From: UBA6164 sp964344895 | GTDB taxonomy: Bacteria; Patescibacteriota; Gracilibacteria; BD1-5; UBA6164 | NCBI GenBank assembly: GCA_964344895.1 | Contig: CAYFPB010000005.1 | Location: forward strand, 1-33,935 | Direction of reading: 5' to 3' | DNA length: 33,935 nt | Shown: positions 8,567 through 17,435 of the stretch, one piece after another | Layout of the letters: every line of letters begins with the position of its first letter | Numbering within the stretch: the stretch's first letter is position 1 | Program-made: the position numbers and the translations under genes | The notes under the pieces: generated by a model | The model's database searches: none | The model's input: only the letters and a program-made list of their open reading frames with translations | What the model was told of the DNA's origin: nothing

Positions 8567-9847
8567 ATGAAAAATATAAAACAAGAGTTAGAGGATAGAG
8601 GATTACTATACCAATGTTCAAATGAATCTATGTGGGAAAAATATGATAAATGAGGAGAAATGTTTTATTGTGGTTTTGATCCTACAGCTGATTCTTTGCA
8701 CTTATGAAACTTTATAGGTTTTATGGTATGAGTACATTTGATGAGAAGAGGGAATAAATATATAGCTTTGACATGAGGAGCAACTGGTATGATATGAGAT
8801 CCAGGATGAAAAGATGCAGAAAGATCATTTTTATCAGAAGAAGACTTAGATAATAATCAAAATGCAATAAGTGATCAAATAACAGGAATACTTAACAACC
8901 TAAAAGAGTTTACAGGTGATGACTTTTATTATGACTTTGTAAATAATAAGGATTTTTATAAAGATATGTGATATCTAGATTTTTTAAGAGAAGTATGAAA
9001 ATATATTACAGTAAATGTAATGATGTCAAAAGATACAGTTAAAAAGAGAATAGAAGATCCAAGTCAATCAATATCATACACTGAGTTTTCATATATGCTA
9101 TTACAATGATATGATTTTTCAAAACTTTATAAAGATAAGTGATTAAAACTTCAAATAGGATGACAAGACCAATGGGGTAACCTAGTAACTTGAACAGAAA
9201 TAATAAGAAAAAAATATGATGCTGAAACTTATGCTTTAACTTGGCCTTTGATAACAGATTCTACAGGTAAAAAATTTGGTAAATCAGAATGAAATGCAAT
9301 ATGGCTTGATAAAAGAAAAACAAGTCCTTATGAAATATATCAATATTTTATGAATACTGCTGATAATGATTTGGAGAAGTATTTAAAAATGCTTACATTA
9401 ATTGAAACAGAGCAAATAGAGGATTTAGTAAAAAAACATATGATGATGCCAGAATCAAGAGAATGACAAAAGACTTTAGCTTATAGTGTTGTAGAAATAA
9501 TTCATGGTACAAAAGAAGCTGAACTTGCTTTAAAAATATCTGATTTCATGTTTTGAGGTGAAGATAGACTAGAGATACTTAAATGATTAGATAATGATGA
9601 AATAGATACTTTTAAACTTGCTATGTGAGGTTTTGACTATGATTGAGAAAACTTGTTTGAAACTATAGTTAAATCATGACTAGAAAAATCAAACTCAAAT
9701 GCAAGAAATGCAGTTAAGTCATGAGCTATATTTATAAATGAACAAAAAATAGAAGATTTTAATCTTGATGTAAGTAATGAGTTTATAAATGATAAAATAT
9801 TTTTAATAAGAAAAGGGAAGAAAAATTTTAGAATAATTACAAAATAA
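8567..9847 (+). CDS. tyrS: Tyrosyl-tRNA synthetase
   Basis: A class I aminoacyl-tRNA synthetase of 426 aa that attaches tyrosine to tRNA-Tyr. The HIGH signature appears as HLGN (about residues 45-48) within FDPTADSLHLGNFIGF. The tyrosine-binding region includes YTEFSYMLLQGYDF and GGQDQWGNLVTGTE (about 205-218), and the KMSKS loop appears as KFGKSEG (about 244-250). The C-terminus (SNSNARNAVKSGAIFIN onward) is the usual S4-like tRNA-binding domain, so the length is normal. Several conserved glycines are TGA. The gene has no Shine-Dalgarno. Confidence 0.96.
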
Positions 9848-9850
9848 AAA

Positions 9851-9878
9851 AACAACCTGGGGAACCAGGTTGTTTTTT
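9851..9878. terminator. Bidirectional terminator between tyrS and the convergent ORF
   Basis: AACAACCTGG and CCAGGTTGTT pair around a four-base loop, with T runs on both strands. It serves tyrS on the plus strand. On the minus strand it begins five bases past the TGA of the convergent ORF. Confidence 0.9.
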
Positions 9879-9882
9879 GTTG

Positions 9883-10515
9883 TCAGAAAAATATATCATT
9901 AAATTCGGTTAAGCTCATATGAGCTGAGCCCCCACAATTATAGAAAATACCTACAGTTTGATTAAGAATATTAATTGAAAAATACCTTACATACACTCTA
10001 TCAATATCTCTAGTTTCTACCAAATTATTTACTATTTTTGAGACAAGCTTTGGATCAGGTAATGAAAAATTTTTTTGATCTTTCATTATATCTCTCCATG
10101 CTTTATCTTTTACAGATTTTTTTGTAAAACTAGATTGTTCTATGAATTTGTGTACTTTCTTTAGACCTTTTTCCTTTTTTTTGTAAGATATTTTAGGATA
10201 TTGTCTGCGAAGATACTTTTTATTAAGCATATCTCTTGCAAGATGTACTTCTGGTCTTCCTAATGCAAAAAAAGACTCACTCTCAAAAAGAGAATTATCA
10301 TAGTGTATGTGAATTTCAAAAACTCCAGTCTTTAATAGTAGATGACAAATATTTTTTGCCAATGTTTTATTATGATCATCATAAACACTGTTATGTTTAG
10401 GTCTTTTATCTATAGTCCTTTTCATTTCAGGATCTCCTTTTAAGGAAACTACTCCTTGGGAGCCCAAAACATTAATAACTCCTTGTTTTAGTAATTCTTG
10501 TTTTCTTTTTGACAA
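9883..10515 (-). CDS. Unknown 210-aa protein ending in UGA, probably foreign
   Basis: No family is recognised. The product is basic (many Lys/Arg) with no membrane segment. It starts at a TTG (10515-10513), seven bases after a perfect AAGGAGG Shine-Dalgarno, whereas host genes here lack one. All ten glycines are GGN and no internal TGA occurs. Its end is TTC TGA, just before the bidirectional terminator. In a UGA=Gly host, translation would continue through the terminator sequence for 81 more residues, antisense to tyrS, to a TAG at 9637. The natural reading is that TGA is this gene's stop, so it came from a standard-code source or is recently acquired. Its function is unknown, and phage or plasmid origin is possible. 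Confidence 0.7.
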   Translation of the reverse strand: MSKRKQELLKQGVINVLGSQGVVSLKGDPEMKRTIDKRPKHNSVYDDHNKTLAKNICHLLLKTGVFEIHIHYDNSLFESESFFALGRPEVHLARDMLNKKYLRRQYPKISYKKKEKGLKKVHKFIEQSSFTKKSVKDKAWRDIMKDQKNFSLPDPKLVSKIVNNLVETRDIDRVYVRYFSINILNQTVGIFYNCGGSAHMSLTEFNDIFF

Positions 10516-10522
10516 CGTTATA

Positions 10523-10529
10523 CCTCCTT
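10523..10529 (-). promoter_or_regulatory. Strong Shine-Dalgarno before a TTG start
   Basis: AAGGAGG on the minus strand, seven bases upstream of the TTG. It decides the start and is exceptional in this window. Confidence 0.85.
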
Positions 10530-10548
10530 TTTATTATTTTTTAAAAAT

Positions 10549-10578
10549 AAAAAAATCCCCCTAAATCTCTTTAGAGGG
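10549..10578 (-). terminator. Terminator after the cyclic-nucleotide-binding gene
   Basis: On the minus strand CCCTCTAAA pairs with TTTAGGGGG around GAGA and is followed by ATTTTTTTA. It separates the gene at 10613-11008 from the Shine-Dalgarno-led ORF. Confidence 0.7.
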
Positions 10579-10612
10579 AAGCATTATATTTATTTTTTAA
10601 ATTAGTCAAATT

Positions 10613-11008
10613 TTATTGCATATCTAGGTTTTGTTCTATTCTGCTTATAATCATTTTATTAATTCTATTTTCATCATTATTAATCATTTCAACTAAATCA
10701 TCTAAAGTTAAAACAATTACTTCTAAATCTGTAATTGCAGTAATCGTTGCATTTCTTTTTTCATCACTTAATAAAGCAATTTCTCAAAAAATATCTCATT
10801 GAGATAAGTTAACAATTCTATTTCAATTAACAGAAACAGCAACTTCTCAATTTTTGATAATATATCATTCTCAATTTGAAGCATCTCATTCCATTAAAAT
10901 AATTTCTTCATTATGAAATTCTTTAGTTTTACAACCATCTACAATATGACTAACTATTTCTTTTTGGATACCATCAAAAATTTTTAAATTATATATACTT
11001 TCAGGCAT
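10613..11008 (-). CDS. Cyclic-nucleotide-binding (CRP/cAMP-type) domain protein
   Basis: A 131-aa protein made only of a cNMP-binding domain. The phosphate-binding cassette is present as GDIFGEIALLSDEKRNATI (about residues 71-89), preceded by the usual GYIIKNGEVAVSVNG beta roll. There is no DNA-binding helix-turn-helix and no catalytic domain after the C-terminal helix, so it may regulate a partner or bind ligand as a stand-alone unit. Start ATG at 11008. Many glycines are TGA, which marks it as a host-type gene, unlike its downstream neighbour. Confidence 0.88.
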
Positions 11009-11073
11009 ATTTTATGTGTTAAGTTTTAAATATAATTAAATTTTAACACAATTTTTCAAATATTACAAATATT

Positions 11074-11826
11074 TTACATACTATATCAGTCTTTTTCATA
11101 TTTTTCTCTGAAATCTTTTATAAGTGACCAAAAAATATTTTCAGTATATTTAGGAAGTATTTTTTCATTAGGCCATACTATTTCTTTTTTTATTCTGTTT
11201 CTCATTGTATTTTCTCATACAGGACAAGAGCAAGGAGAGTAAGGTATTTCTTTGTTTTCTACCATTCTTAAAATATCTTTTTCTCTCAGGTAAGCAAGAG
11301 GTCTAATAAAGCTAACATCTCATTTACTCATTTTGTTTATTGGTGGCATTATTTTAAGACTTCTTCATTCTATCATATTCATAAGAGTAGTTACAACTAT
11401 ATCATCCATATGATGTCAAAGACAGATTTTTGTAGCTCACCGTTTTTTACATAATTTCATTAATGCTATTCTTCTAGCATAAGCACACCACTGGCATGAT
11501 TGTCATACACCATCATTTAGTTTTGATTCTTCAGGAAGTTTTATATTTACTTTTTCTAAGGGAATACCTAATTCCTCTTCAAAGTATTTTCTTTTTTCTT
11601 CAAACTTAATATCACAATCAATTAAAAATTCTTTGAATATATATACAGCTTTGATTTCAAATTTTTCTTTGATTTGTTTTCTTAATTCACTCATCATGTA
11701 TCATAAAAGCATAGAGTCTTTTCATCAAGATACTCATAAAATAATAGTTTCTCATGGTTTAATCATTCAAAAATCATATATTGCATTTTTGATTTTTTTT
11801 AGCATTTTTTTCTCAGAAGCTGACAC
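11074..11826 (-). CDS. TtcA-like tRNA 2-thiocytidine synthetase family protein
   Basis: A PP-loop ATPase of 250 aa. The ATP motif SGGKDSM lies near residue 34. A CQWC pair (near residue 111) and a CSC motif (near 196) stand where TtcA has its iron-sulfur cysteines. The segment CLGHHMDDIVVTTLMNM, then IMPPINK and IRPLAYLREKDI, matches TtcA closely. TtcA inserts sulfur at C32 of tRNA using a [4Fe-4S] cluster. The protein is shorter than enterobacterial TtcA (about 310 aa) because the C-terminal tail is missing. The start is GTG at 11826, with an ATG at 11805 as the alternative. The relation to the rhodanese at 3413 as sulfur donor is speculation. Confidence 0.8.
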
Positions 11827-11988
11827 TTTTTTATTAGTTATAGTATAAAATATGAGCTAGTCTATATATTTTTTTACAAATTACAATAAAAAAGTTTAAA
11901 AAATAGAGTTTTTTTGTTTGCTATTTTTAAAAAAATATTTATAGTAAATAAGTAAAAATAAATTTTTATTTAATAATTACCAAAGTAT

Positions 11989-13449
11989 ATGAATATAAGA
12001 AGAAGATGAGGTTCTTTTTGAAAGGGGATAAAGGATTATATTGTACCTATTATAGGAGCTGTTATTATTATTGCTGTATTATTTAGTATTTTTTCATGAG
12101 ATAGTACTCCAGAAGTTCAAGAGCAAGTAAAAATAGAAAACAAAATATGACTTGAAATGACACTTGATAGTGATAAAACATCATGAGTTATTATTTATCC
12201 ATGAGATTACAAAAAAACAATTGAATGAGATACTTCTATATATAAATGAGAAAAAGTTATATTAAAACAATGAACAGCTAGTCTAAATCTACCTATATTA
12301 TGAGATATAAGATTAAATAAACTTTGAGAGTTAAAATATTTAGAGAGTGGATGATTAGAGCTTAAATCTTCTGATATGTGGCTAAACTCTTCATGAAAAG
12401 TAGATGTTTCTATGAGATTTGCAAAGATTAAGGTTTGAAAAAATACAAATATTTCATTCAATCAAAATGAGATGGGAAGTACAGTATATTTACTTAATGG
12501 TTTTGCAGAAGTATCAAACCTAGTAGGTCAATCAACTGTTCTTGATTCTGGACAAAAACTTACTGTTTCAAGAATGGATGCTACTAAAGCTGAAGTAGAT
12601 TTAAAAATTCAAAAGAGTATAATTGATGATTTTTATAAACAATCAGATTGGTTTATAATTAATAATTGAAAAAACTACTTAGTTTCAAAACAAAATTGAG
12701 TAGAAGAAAAAACTTGAACATGAACAACTCTTTGAGAAACTACCAATTCTCAAATAATTAAACTTACAAATATATTTGATGATTCAAATGTAAGCTCTGA
12801 TACAATAAATATTTCATGAACATTTCAGGATGGGGAAGTAGATAGAGTAGTGTTAAACTGAGTAGAAGCAAAATTAGATAAAAAACTAAAAACATTTATT
12901 TTTGAAAATGTGTCAGTTGCTGATAGTGAGAATGATTTAGTGTTTAAAGTATATGATGAAGCTAATGACTTACTTTCAAAGTTTGTATATACTGTTTATT
13001 ATGATTGAGCAGAGGTTACATCAAATTCTTGAGCTTTTTCAGTAAAAACATTTGATGTTGATGGTACTAAATTTACATTTACTTCACCAACAACAAAAAA
13101 TACTTTTACTACTTACTGAGATTTTGTAACTATTAGATGAAAAGTACTTGAAAAATGAATTAAGAAAGTGGTTGTTAACTGATATAGTCTTAAGTCTTTT
13201 GACTGAACTACATGGAGATATCATGCTTCAGCTCAAAATAACAATTTAAGTCTTGGTACAAATGTATATGAAATAAAATACTACTGAGAAAATGGAAAGG
13301 TTGCTTATACTAACCATTTCACAATAGTTAGAAAAAAAGCTAGCGAGAAAAAAACTCCAGTTCCAGCACCAAAAACTGAAACTCAAAAAACTGAAGTAAA
13401 AGAAGCTCCTACAAAAGAAACATTTAGTGATGAAGCTAGTCCAAACTAA
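11989..13449 (+). CDS. Membrane-anchored surface protein of unknown function
   Basis: A 486-aa protein. The N-terminus is basic (MNIRRRGGSFGKGIKD) and followed by one membrane segment (YIVPIIGAVIIIAVLFSIF, about residues 17-35), so the bulk is probably outside. Residues about 40-225 look beta-rich with a FecR-like feel (VYLLNGFAEVSNL, VLDSGQKLTVSR). Two repeated beta modules follow (ISGTFQDGEVDRVVLNG at about 275 and IRGKVLEKGIKKVVVNG at about 380), which resemble Ig-like or bacterial surface modules. The tail is rich in Lys, Pro, Thr and Glu. The FecR resemblance is weak. It is a lone gene with its own terminator. Confidence 0.7.
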
Positions 13450-13450
13450 A

Positions 13451-13479
13451 AAAAATCAAGCAATTTGCTTGATTTTTTT
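13451..13479 (+). terminator. Intrinsic terminator of the surface protein gene
   Basis: ATCAAGCAA pairs with TTGCTTGAT and is followed by seven Ts. A GC-rich palindromic element starts immediately after it. Confidence 0.88.
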
Positions 13480-13480
13480 A

Positions 13481-13550
13481 CTCCCCCTAAATAAGTTACA
13501 AAATTTTCTCCCCCTCATTGAGGGGGAAAGAGCGGTAGCGAAAGGGGGAG
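13481..13550. repeat. GC-rich palindromic element, CCCCCTCATTGAGGGGG subfamily
   Basis: Outer arms CTCCCCCT and AGGGGGAG enclose the hairpin CCCCCTCATTGAGGGGG. It is nearly the same in order and length as 14011-14084. It ends four bases before the stop codon of the DUF559 gene. Confidence 0.85.
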
Positions 13551-13553
13551 TTT

Positions 13554-13925
13554 TTAATTGAGTATTTTATTCAATTCATAACAAACTCATTTTAAATTAT
13601 TTAATATATCATTATTTGAAAATCTAATAATTTTTAATCAATATCATTCTAATATTTTACTTCTTTCAATATCATATACTAATGCATTTTTTGTATAATG
13701 AGTATCTCAATCAATTTCAATTACTATGTTTTTAGTAGGGATATAAAAATCAACTATGAAATTTCAAATAGGTCTTTGTCTAAGAACTCTAAGGTTTAAT
13801 TTTTTTAAATAATTAAACCAAATAATTTGCTCACATTTGGTCATGTTTTTTCTCATTTCTATAGCTCTTTGTTTTAGTTTTGGGTTATATGGAAGACGTA
13901 TAGGAATATTTATTAAATTTTTCAT
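13554..13925 (-). CDS. DUF559 (Vsr-like endonuclease fold) protein
   Basis: A 123-aa member of the DUF559 family. It has the RKNMTKCEQIIWFNYL start, LRVLRQRPIGNFIVDFYIP (about residues 46-64) and the core IVIEIDGDTHYT (about 68-79), ending with GYGLKIIRFSNNDIL. The D...EID arrangement is the PD-(D/E)XK/Vsr-like core, so a nuclease activity is likely from family knowledge but not shown. Such genes are common in CPR genomes. It lies between two copies of the same palindromic element. Confidence 0.9.
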
Positions 13926-14010
13926 TTTGTATAAAATTAATTATTAATAATTTCATTATACTTATAACCCATTAAAAACTTATTAAAATTTCAAAGAAAA
14001 ATAAAAAAAA

Positions 14011-14084
14011 CTCCCCCTAAATTAGTTACTTAAGTTTTCTCCCCCTCATTGAGGGGGAAAGTGAACGATAGTGAACAGGGGGTG
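14011..14084. repeat. GC-rich palindromic element, CCCCCTCATTGAGGGGG subfamily
   Basis: It shares with 13481-13550 the start CTCCCCCTAAAT, the central CCCCCTCATTGAGGGGG hairpin and the G-run end. The internal spacer differs (GTGAACGATAGTGAAC in place of GAGCGGTAGCGAA). It is followed by a T run, so it could terminate transcription. Confidence 0.85.
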
Positions 14085-14094
14085 TTTTTTTATT

Positions 14095-14781
14095 TTACAT
14101 TTCTACAAATATAACTTTATCTTTTTTTGATTCAACAATATTATCTAATATTTCTTGTTTCTTTTCTTGATAAATTTCTTCTGATTTTTGAGGATCAGAA
14201 ACAATTTTTATATCAAATAAGACTATAAACAAATAATCCCGTTTAGGTATATAGCTATTAATTTTATCTGGTAATGTTTTTAATCATGACATATTAGTTG
14301 GTCATTTAATTTCTATAGCAATATTATCAATAATAATATCAGGTCTAGAATATTCTATTGATTTTTCTATTTCTAGTTCAGGATAACTACTTTGTAAATA
14401 TCAGTATAATCATGTTTGATAAAGTTCTTCTTTACTATATTTTCTTAATGGTTTAAATTCTTTAATTTTGTCTTCTAGTTCTAGTAAAAAATTTGGTGTA
14501 TTATTAATTTTTTCTAATTCTTCATTTTGTCTTTTTTTAAATATATGATATCAAATTCAAGTTACAGCTACTATTAAAATAGGTATAAAAATTTTTAAAA
14601 ATAAGATTATTTCATTTATGTATGGTTTTATAAAAAGAAAATAAGTCATAGTAGAAAATAATACTAGAAGTACTATACCTCAAGTAATAGGATCAAATTC
14701 ATAATTATCATTATTATTATAATTATAATAAGATTTCTTTTTTCTATAATTTCTTTTTTTGTAATATTTTTTTCTAGGCAT
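14095..14781 (-). CDS. Membrane protein with a PD-(D/E)XK-like domain
   Basis: A 228-aa protein. The N-terminal 30 residues are very basic and rich in Tyr and Asn. Two membrane segments follow (GGIVLLVLFSTMTYFLF near 35-50 and LKIFIPILIVAVTGIGY near 62-78). The cytoplasmic C-terminal domain has YSRPDIIIDNIAIEIKGP (about residues 144-161), a plausible nuclease core with RPD, EIK and a following helix. The usual D and ExK residues are present, but the family is not certain and restriction-type or structural roles are both possible. It sits between palindromic elements and beside DUF559. Confidence 0.65.
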
Positions 14782-14844
14782 AAAAAATGTTATTATTAAA
14801 TATTACTTTAATAATAACATTTTTATTTCATTTTTGCAAATCTT

Positions 14845-14883
14845 TCCCCCTCATTGAGGGGGATGCCTGAAAGGCAGGGGGAG
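14845..14883. repeat. GC-rich palindromic element, short form
   Basis: It holds the CCCCCTCATTGAGGGGG hairpin joined to TGCCTGAAAGGCA and a G run. It mixes parts of both subfamilies: the first hairpin matches 13481-13550, and the second matches the small hairpin of 22761-22872. It abuts the dnaK stop codon. Confidence 0.8.
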
Positions 14884-14884
14884 T

Positions 14885-16804
14885 TTACACTCTAGTAGTA
14901 TTTCCACTATCATCTTTATCATCAGTTTCTACTTCAGCATCTTGTACTCAGTCTTCAGCTTTAGCTTCTTCAGTTCCTCCAGCTTGAGCTGCATCAGCTC
15001 CTGGTTGAGAGTAAACTTTTTGACCAACTTGCATAAGAGTATCATTTAACTCTTTAGTTGGAGCTTCAAAATTTTCTTTAGTTGCATCAGTTTTTCCTAG
15101 TACTTCTTTTACGGCAGCTATTTTATCTTCTACAAGTTTTTTATCTTCATCAGATACTTTGTCAGCATTATCAGCTAGCATTTTTTCAGCTTGAGCTACA
15201 GTAGAGTCAGCTGTGTTTCTAGCATCAACTAGATCTTTTTTCTTTTTGTCTTCTTCTTTTTTAGCTTCAGCTTCTTTTACAAGAGCATCAACTTCAGCTT
15301 CATCCATACCAGTTGAACCTTGGATAGTTATGTGTTGTTCTTTACCTGTACCTTTATCTTTAGCTGTAACTTTTAATACTCAGTTAGCATCTATATCAAA
15401 ACTTACTTCTATTTGAGGTACTCCTCTAGGAGCAGGAGCTATACCATCAAGCATAAATTTTCATAATTGTTTGTTGTCAGCAGCCATTTCTCTTTCACCT
15501 TGTAATACATTGATTTCAACACTTGGTTGGTTATCAACAGCAGTAGAGAATGTTTCAGTTTTGTTGGCTGGGATAGTAGTATTTCTAGTAATCATAGCTG
15601 TTCTGATACCTCCCATTGTTTCTATACCGATAGTTAGAGGAGTAACATCTAGTAATAATACATCAGTTACATCACCACCTATGATACCAGCTTGTACAGC
15701 AGCTCACATTGCTACAGCTTCATCAGGATTGATTCATGCATTTGGTTTTTTACCAAAAAATGTTTCTACTTTTGAAACAACAAGAGGTACTCTAGTTGAT
15801 CCTCATACAAGTAATATTTGGTCTAATTCAGAAGCAGATAATCCTGCATCATCTAATACTTTTTTACATGGTTCTAGAGATCTTTCAACTAAATCAGCTA
15901 TTAATTCTTCGAATTTTGCTCTAGTTATAGTCATCATTAAGTTTTTTGGACCAGTAGAATCAACAGTAATATATGGTAGGTTAATATCATATTCTGTAGT
16001 ACTTGATAATTCTTTTTTAGCTTTTTCAGCTTCATCTCTTACCCTTTGTAGAGCCATTGGATCATTTCTTAGATCAATTGCTTGTTCTTTTTTGAATTCA
16101 TCAATTATATAATCAAGTATTTTTTTATCAAAGTCATCTCAACCTAGGTGAGTATCACCATTTGTAGATAATACTTCAAATGTTCATTCTTCTGATAATT
16201 CTAATATAGATATATCAAAAGTACCTCAACCTAAATCATATACTGCTATTTTTTCATTTTTTCCTTTACCAGCTCCATATGATAGGGCAGCAGCTGTTGG
16301 TTCATTTACTATTCTCTTTACTTCTAATCATGCTATTTTACCAGCATTTATAGTTGCTTGTCTTTGATCATCATTAAAGTATGCTGGTACAGTAATAACT
16401 GCTTCAGTTACAGTTGATCCTAAAAACTTTTCAGCATCTTCTTTTATTTTCATTAATACATGTGCTCAGATTTCTTCTGGTCTAACATCTTTTCCATCAA
16501 ACTTAATTAATGCCTCACCGTTTTTTCCTTTTACTACTTCATATGGTACATTTTTGATTTCATCAGCTACTTCATCATATTTTCTACCTATGAATCTTTT
16601 TGCTGAGAATATTGTCCCAGCTGGATTTGTGATAGCTTGTCTTTTTGCTGGAGTACCAACAATTATATTACCATCTTTGTGTGCTACTATTGAAGGAGTT
16701 GTTCTATTTCATTCTGCATTTGGAATTACTTTTGCTTCTCAACCTTCCATAAAGGCAACACAAGAATTAGTTGTTCAAAGGTCTATACCTATTATTTTTC
16801 ACAT
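14885..16804 (-). CDS. dnaK: Molecular chaperone DnaK (Hsp70)
   Basis: A full-length Hsp70 of 639 aa that binds unfolded client segments in an ATP-driven cycle with DnaJ and GrpE. The ATPase motifs are IGIDLGTTNSCVAF (about residues 4-17), VYDLGGGTFDISIL (about 190) and LLVGGSTRVPLV (about 335). The peptide-binding domain has DVTPLTIGIETMGG and the interdomain linker VLLLDVTP. The C-terminal lid ends in acidic residues (the last ten are DDKDDSGNTT and RV), unlike the EEVD of eukaryotes. It is read from a structured leader with a CIRCE-like operator upstream, so HrcA-type heat-shock control is likely. dnaJ is 12 kb away and not in this operon. Confidence 0.97.
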
Positions 16805-16848
16805 ATTTATTATATGGTTATATTTTAAAGTTTATGTCATTGTTCTGA

Positions 16849-16945
16849 GAATATGAATATATTTTAGTAAGAAAGTTTTGAGACTAACTAGTTCAACTAA
16901 CCTGAGAGCTTCGAAAAACTTTTGTCTAAAGATATATTTATATTC
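16849..16945 (-). other. Long dyad in the dnaK leader
   Basis: GAATATGAATATATTTTAG (16849-16867) pairs with CTAAAGATATATTTATATTC (16926-16945), with further inner pairing of AAAGTTTT with AAAACTTTT. If transcription starts just after the -10 box, this hairpin lies inside the leader of about 160 nt. A temperature-sensing or mRNA-stability role is possible but unproven. Confidence 0.5.
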
Positions 16946-16972
16946 GTATCAATTAATTAATGACTTATACAC

Positions 16973-17000
16973 ATCTTATCATTTTTTTTCTATATGTCAA
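16973..17000 (-). promoter_or_regulatory. dnaK promoter
   Basis: On the minus strand TTGACA (17000-16995), a 16-base spacer and TAAGAT (16978-16973) form a good vegetative promoter, lying directly downstream of the CIRCE-like operator. Confidence 0.75.
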
Positions 17001-17006
17001 AACTTT

Positions 17007-17033
17007 TTAGCACTTTTTTAACTTAGGTGCTAA
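17007..17033. promoter_or_regulatory. CIRCE-like HrcA operator
   Basis: TTAGCACTT, nine bases, AGGTGCTAA: exactly 27 bp, matching the CIRCE consensus TTAGCACTC-N9-GAGTGCTAA with two mismatches. It lies 7 bp from the dnaK -35 box and 10 bp from the -35 box of the divergent small gene, so it could control both. Confidence 0.85.
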
Positions 17034-17042
17034 TTTAAAAAT

Positions 17043-17071
17043 TTGCAAAGCTTTAAAAAGTGTGATAGAAT
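17043..17071 (+). promoter_or_regulatory. Divergent promoter for the 49-aa gene
   Basis: TTGCAA (17043-17048), a 17-base spacer and TAGAAT (17066-17071), about 30 bases before the ATG. Confidence 0.6.
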
Positions 17072-17101
17072 ATATAAAATAATATATTTTAATACATATA
17101 A

Positions 17102-17251
17102 ATGAGTATAGAAACAAGAGACCCAAGTAATAAAAATCTGGATTTTATTAATCCAGGTATGTCAGAAGAACTAGAGTATTATTCTGGTTTAGTTGATAGT
17201 TTGATTAGAAAAAGAAATGATATAGAAGTAGAGTATAAAGAAAATATGTAA
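17102..17251 (+). CDS. Small 49-aa protein, divergent from dnaK
   Basis: A short polar, acidic protein (MSIETRDPSNKN onward, with a possible helix SEELEYYSGLVDSLIRKRND). No family is recognised. It has its own predicted promoter and shares the intergenic region and CIRCE-like operator with dnaK, which suggests stress-linked expression. Two glycines are GGT, so the codons do not tell its origin. The downstream stretch to 17435 holds no gene apart from the next promoter. Confidence 0.5.
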   Translation: MSIETRDPSNKNLDFINPGMSEELEYYSGLVDSLIRKRNDIEVEYKENM

Positions 17252-17374
17252 AAAATTTGCTTTTTATAAAATTTTATTATACAATTAATTATGAGGCATA
17301 TAACGGTGTGAAGTTTCCTCCTTTCACTTTCCATTGTTTTATGTCTCTTTTTTTGTGTTTAAATATAGCATAAA

Positions 17375-17402
17375 TTGACTTTTTTATAAAAAATATTAAA
17401 AT
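17375..17402 (+). promoter_or_regulatory. Promoter for the 264-aa gene
   Basis: TTGACT (17375-17380), a 16-base spacer and TAAAAT (17397-17402), about 33 bases upstream of the TTG start. Confidence 0.55.
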
Positions 17403-17435
17403 TATATTCATATTAATCATATAACTACCAGAAAA

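Noticed and set aside
9637..9855. 72-aa ORF on the minus strand inside tyrS
   Set aside because: It is the UGA-readthrough extension of the 9883-10515 ORF, crosses a terminator and is antisense to tyrS, with no protein-like features.
10583..10609. Promoter TTGACT/TATAAT on the minus strand for the Shine-Dalgarno-led ORF
   Set aside because: The spacer is only 15 bases and a terminator lies between it and the gene, so the match is probably chance.
13481..14884. CRISPR array from repeated GC-rich units
   Set aside because: The units are palindromic, unevenly spaced and separated by genes, with no short regular spacers or cas genes.
14948..16112. ORFs on the plus strand opposite dnaK (for example 15213-15416 and 15471-16112) and minus-strand fragments within it
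   Set aside because: They are shadows. The minus strand reads as a single intact DnaK when TGA is Gly.
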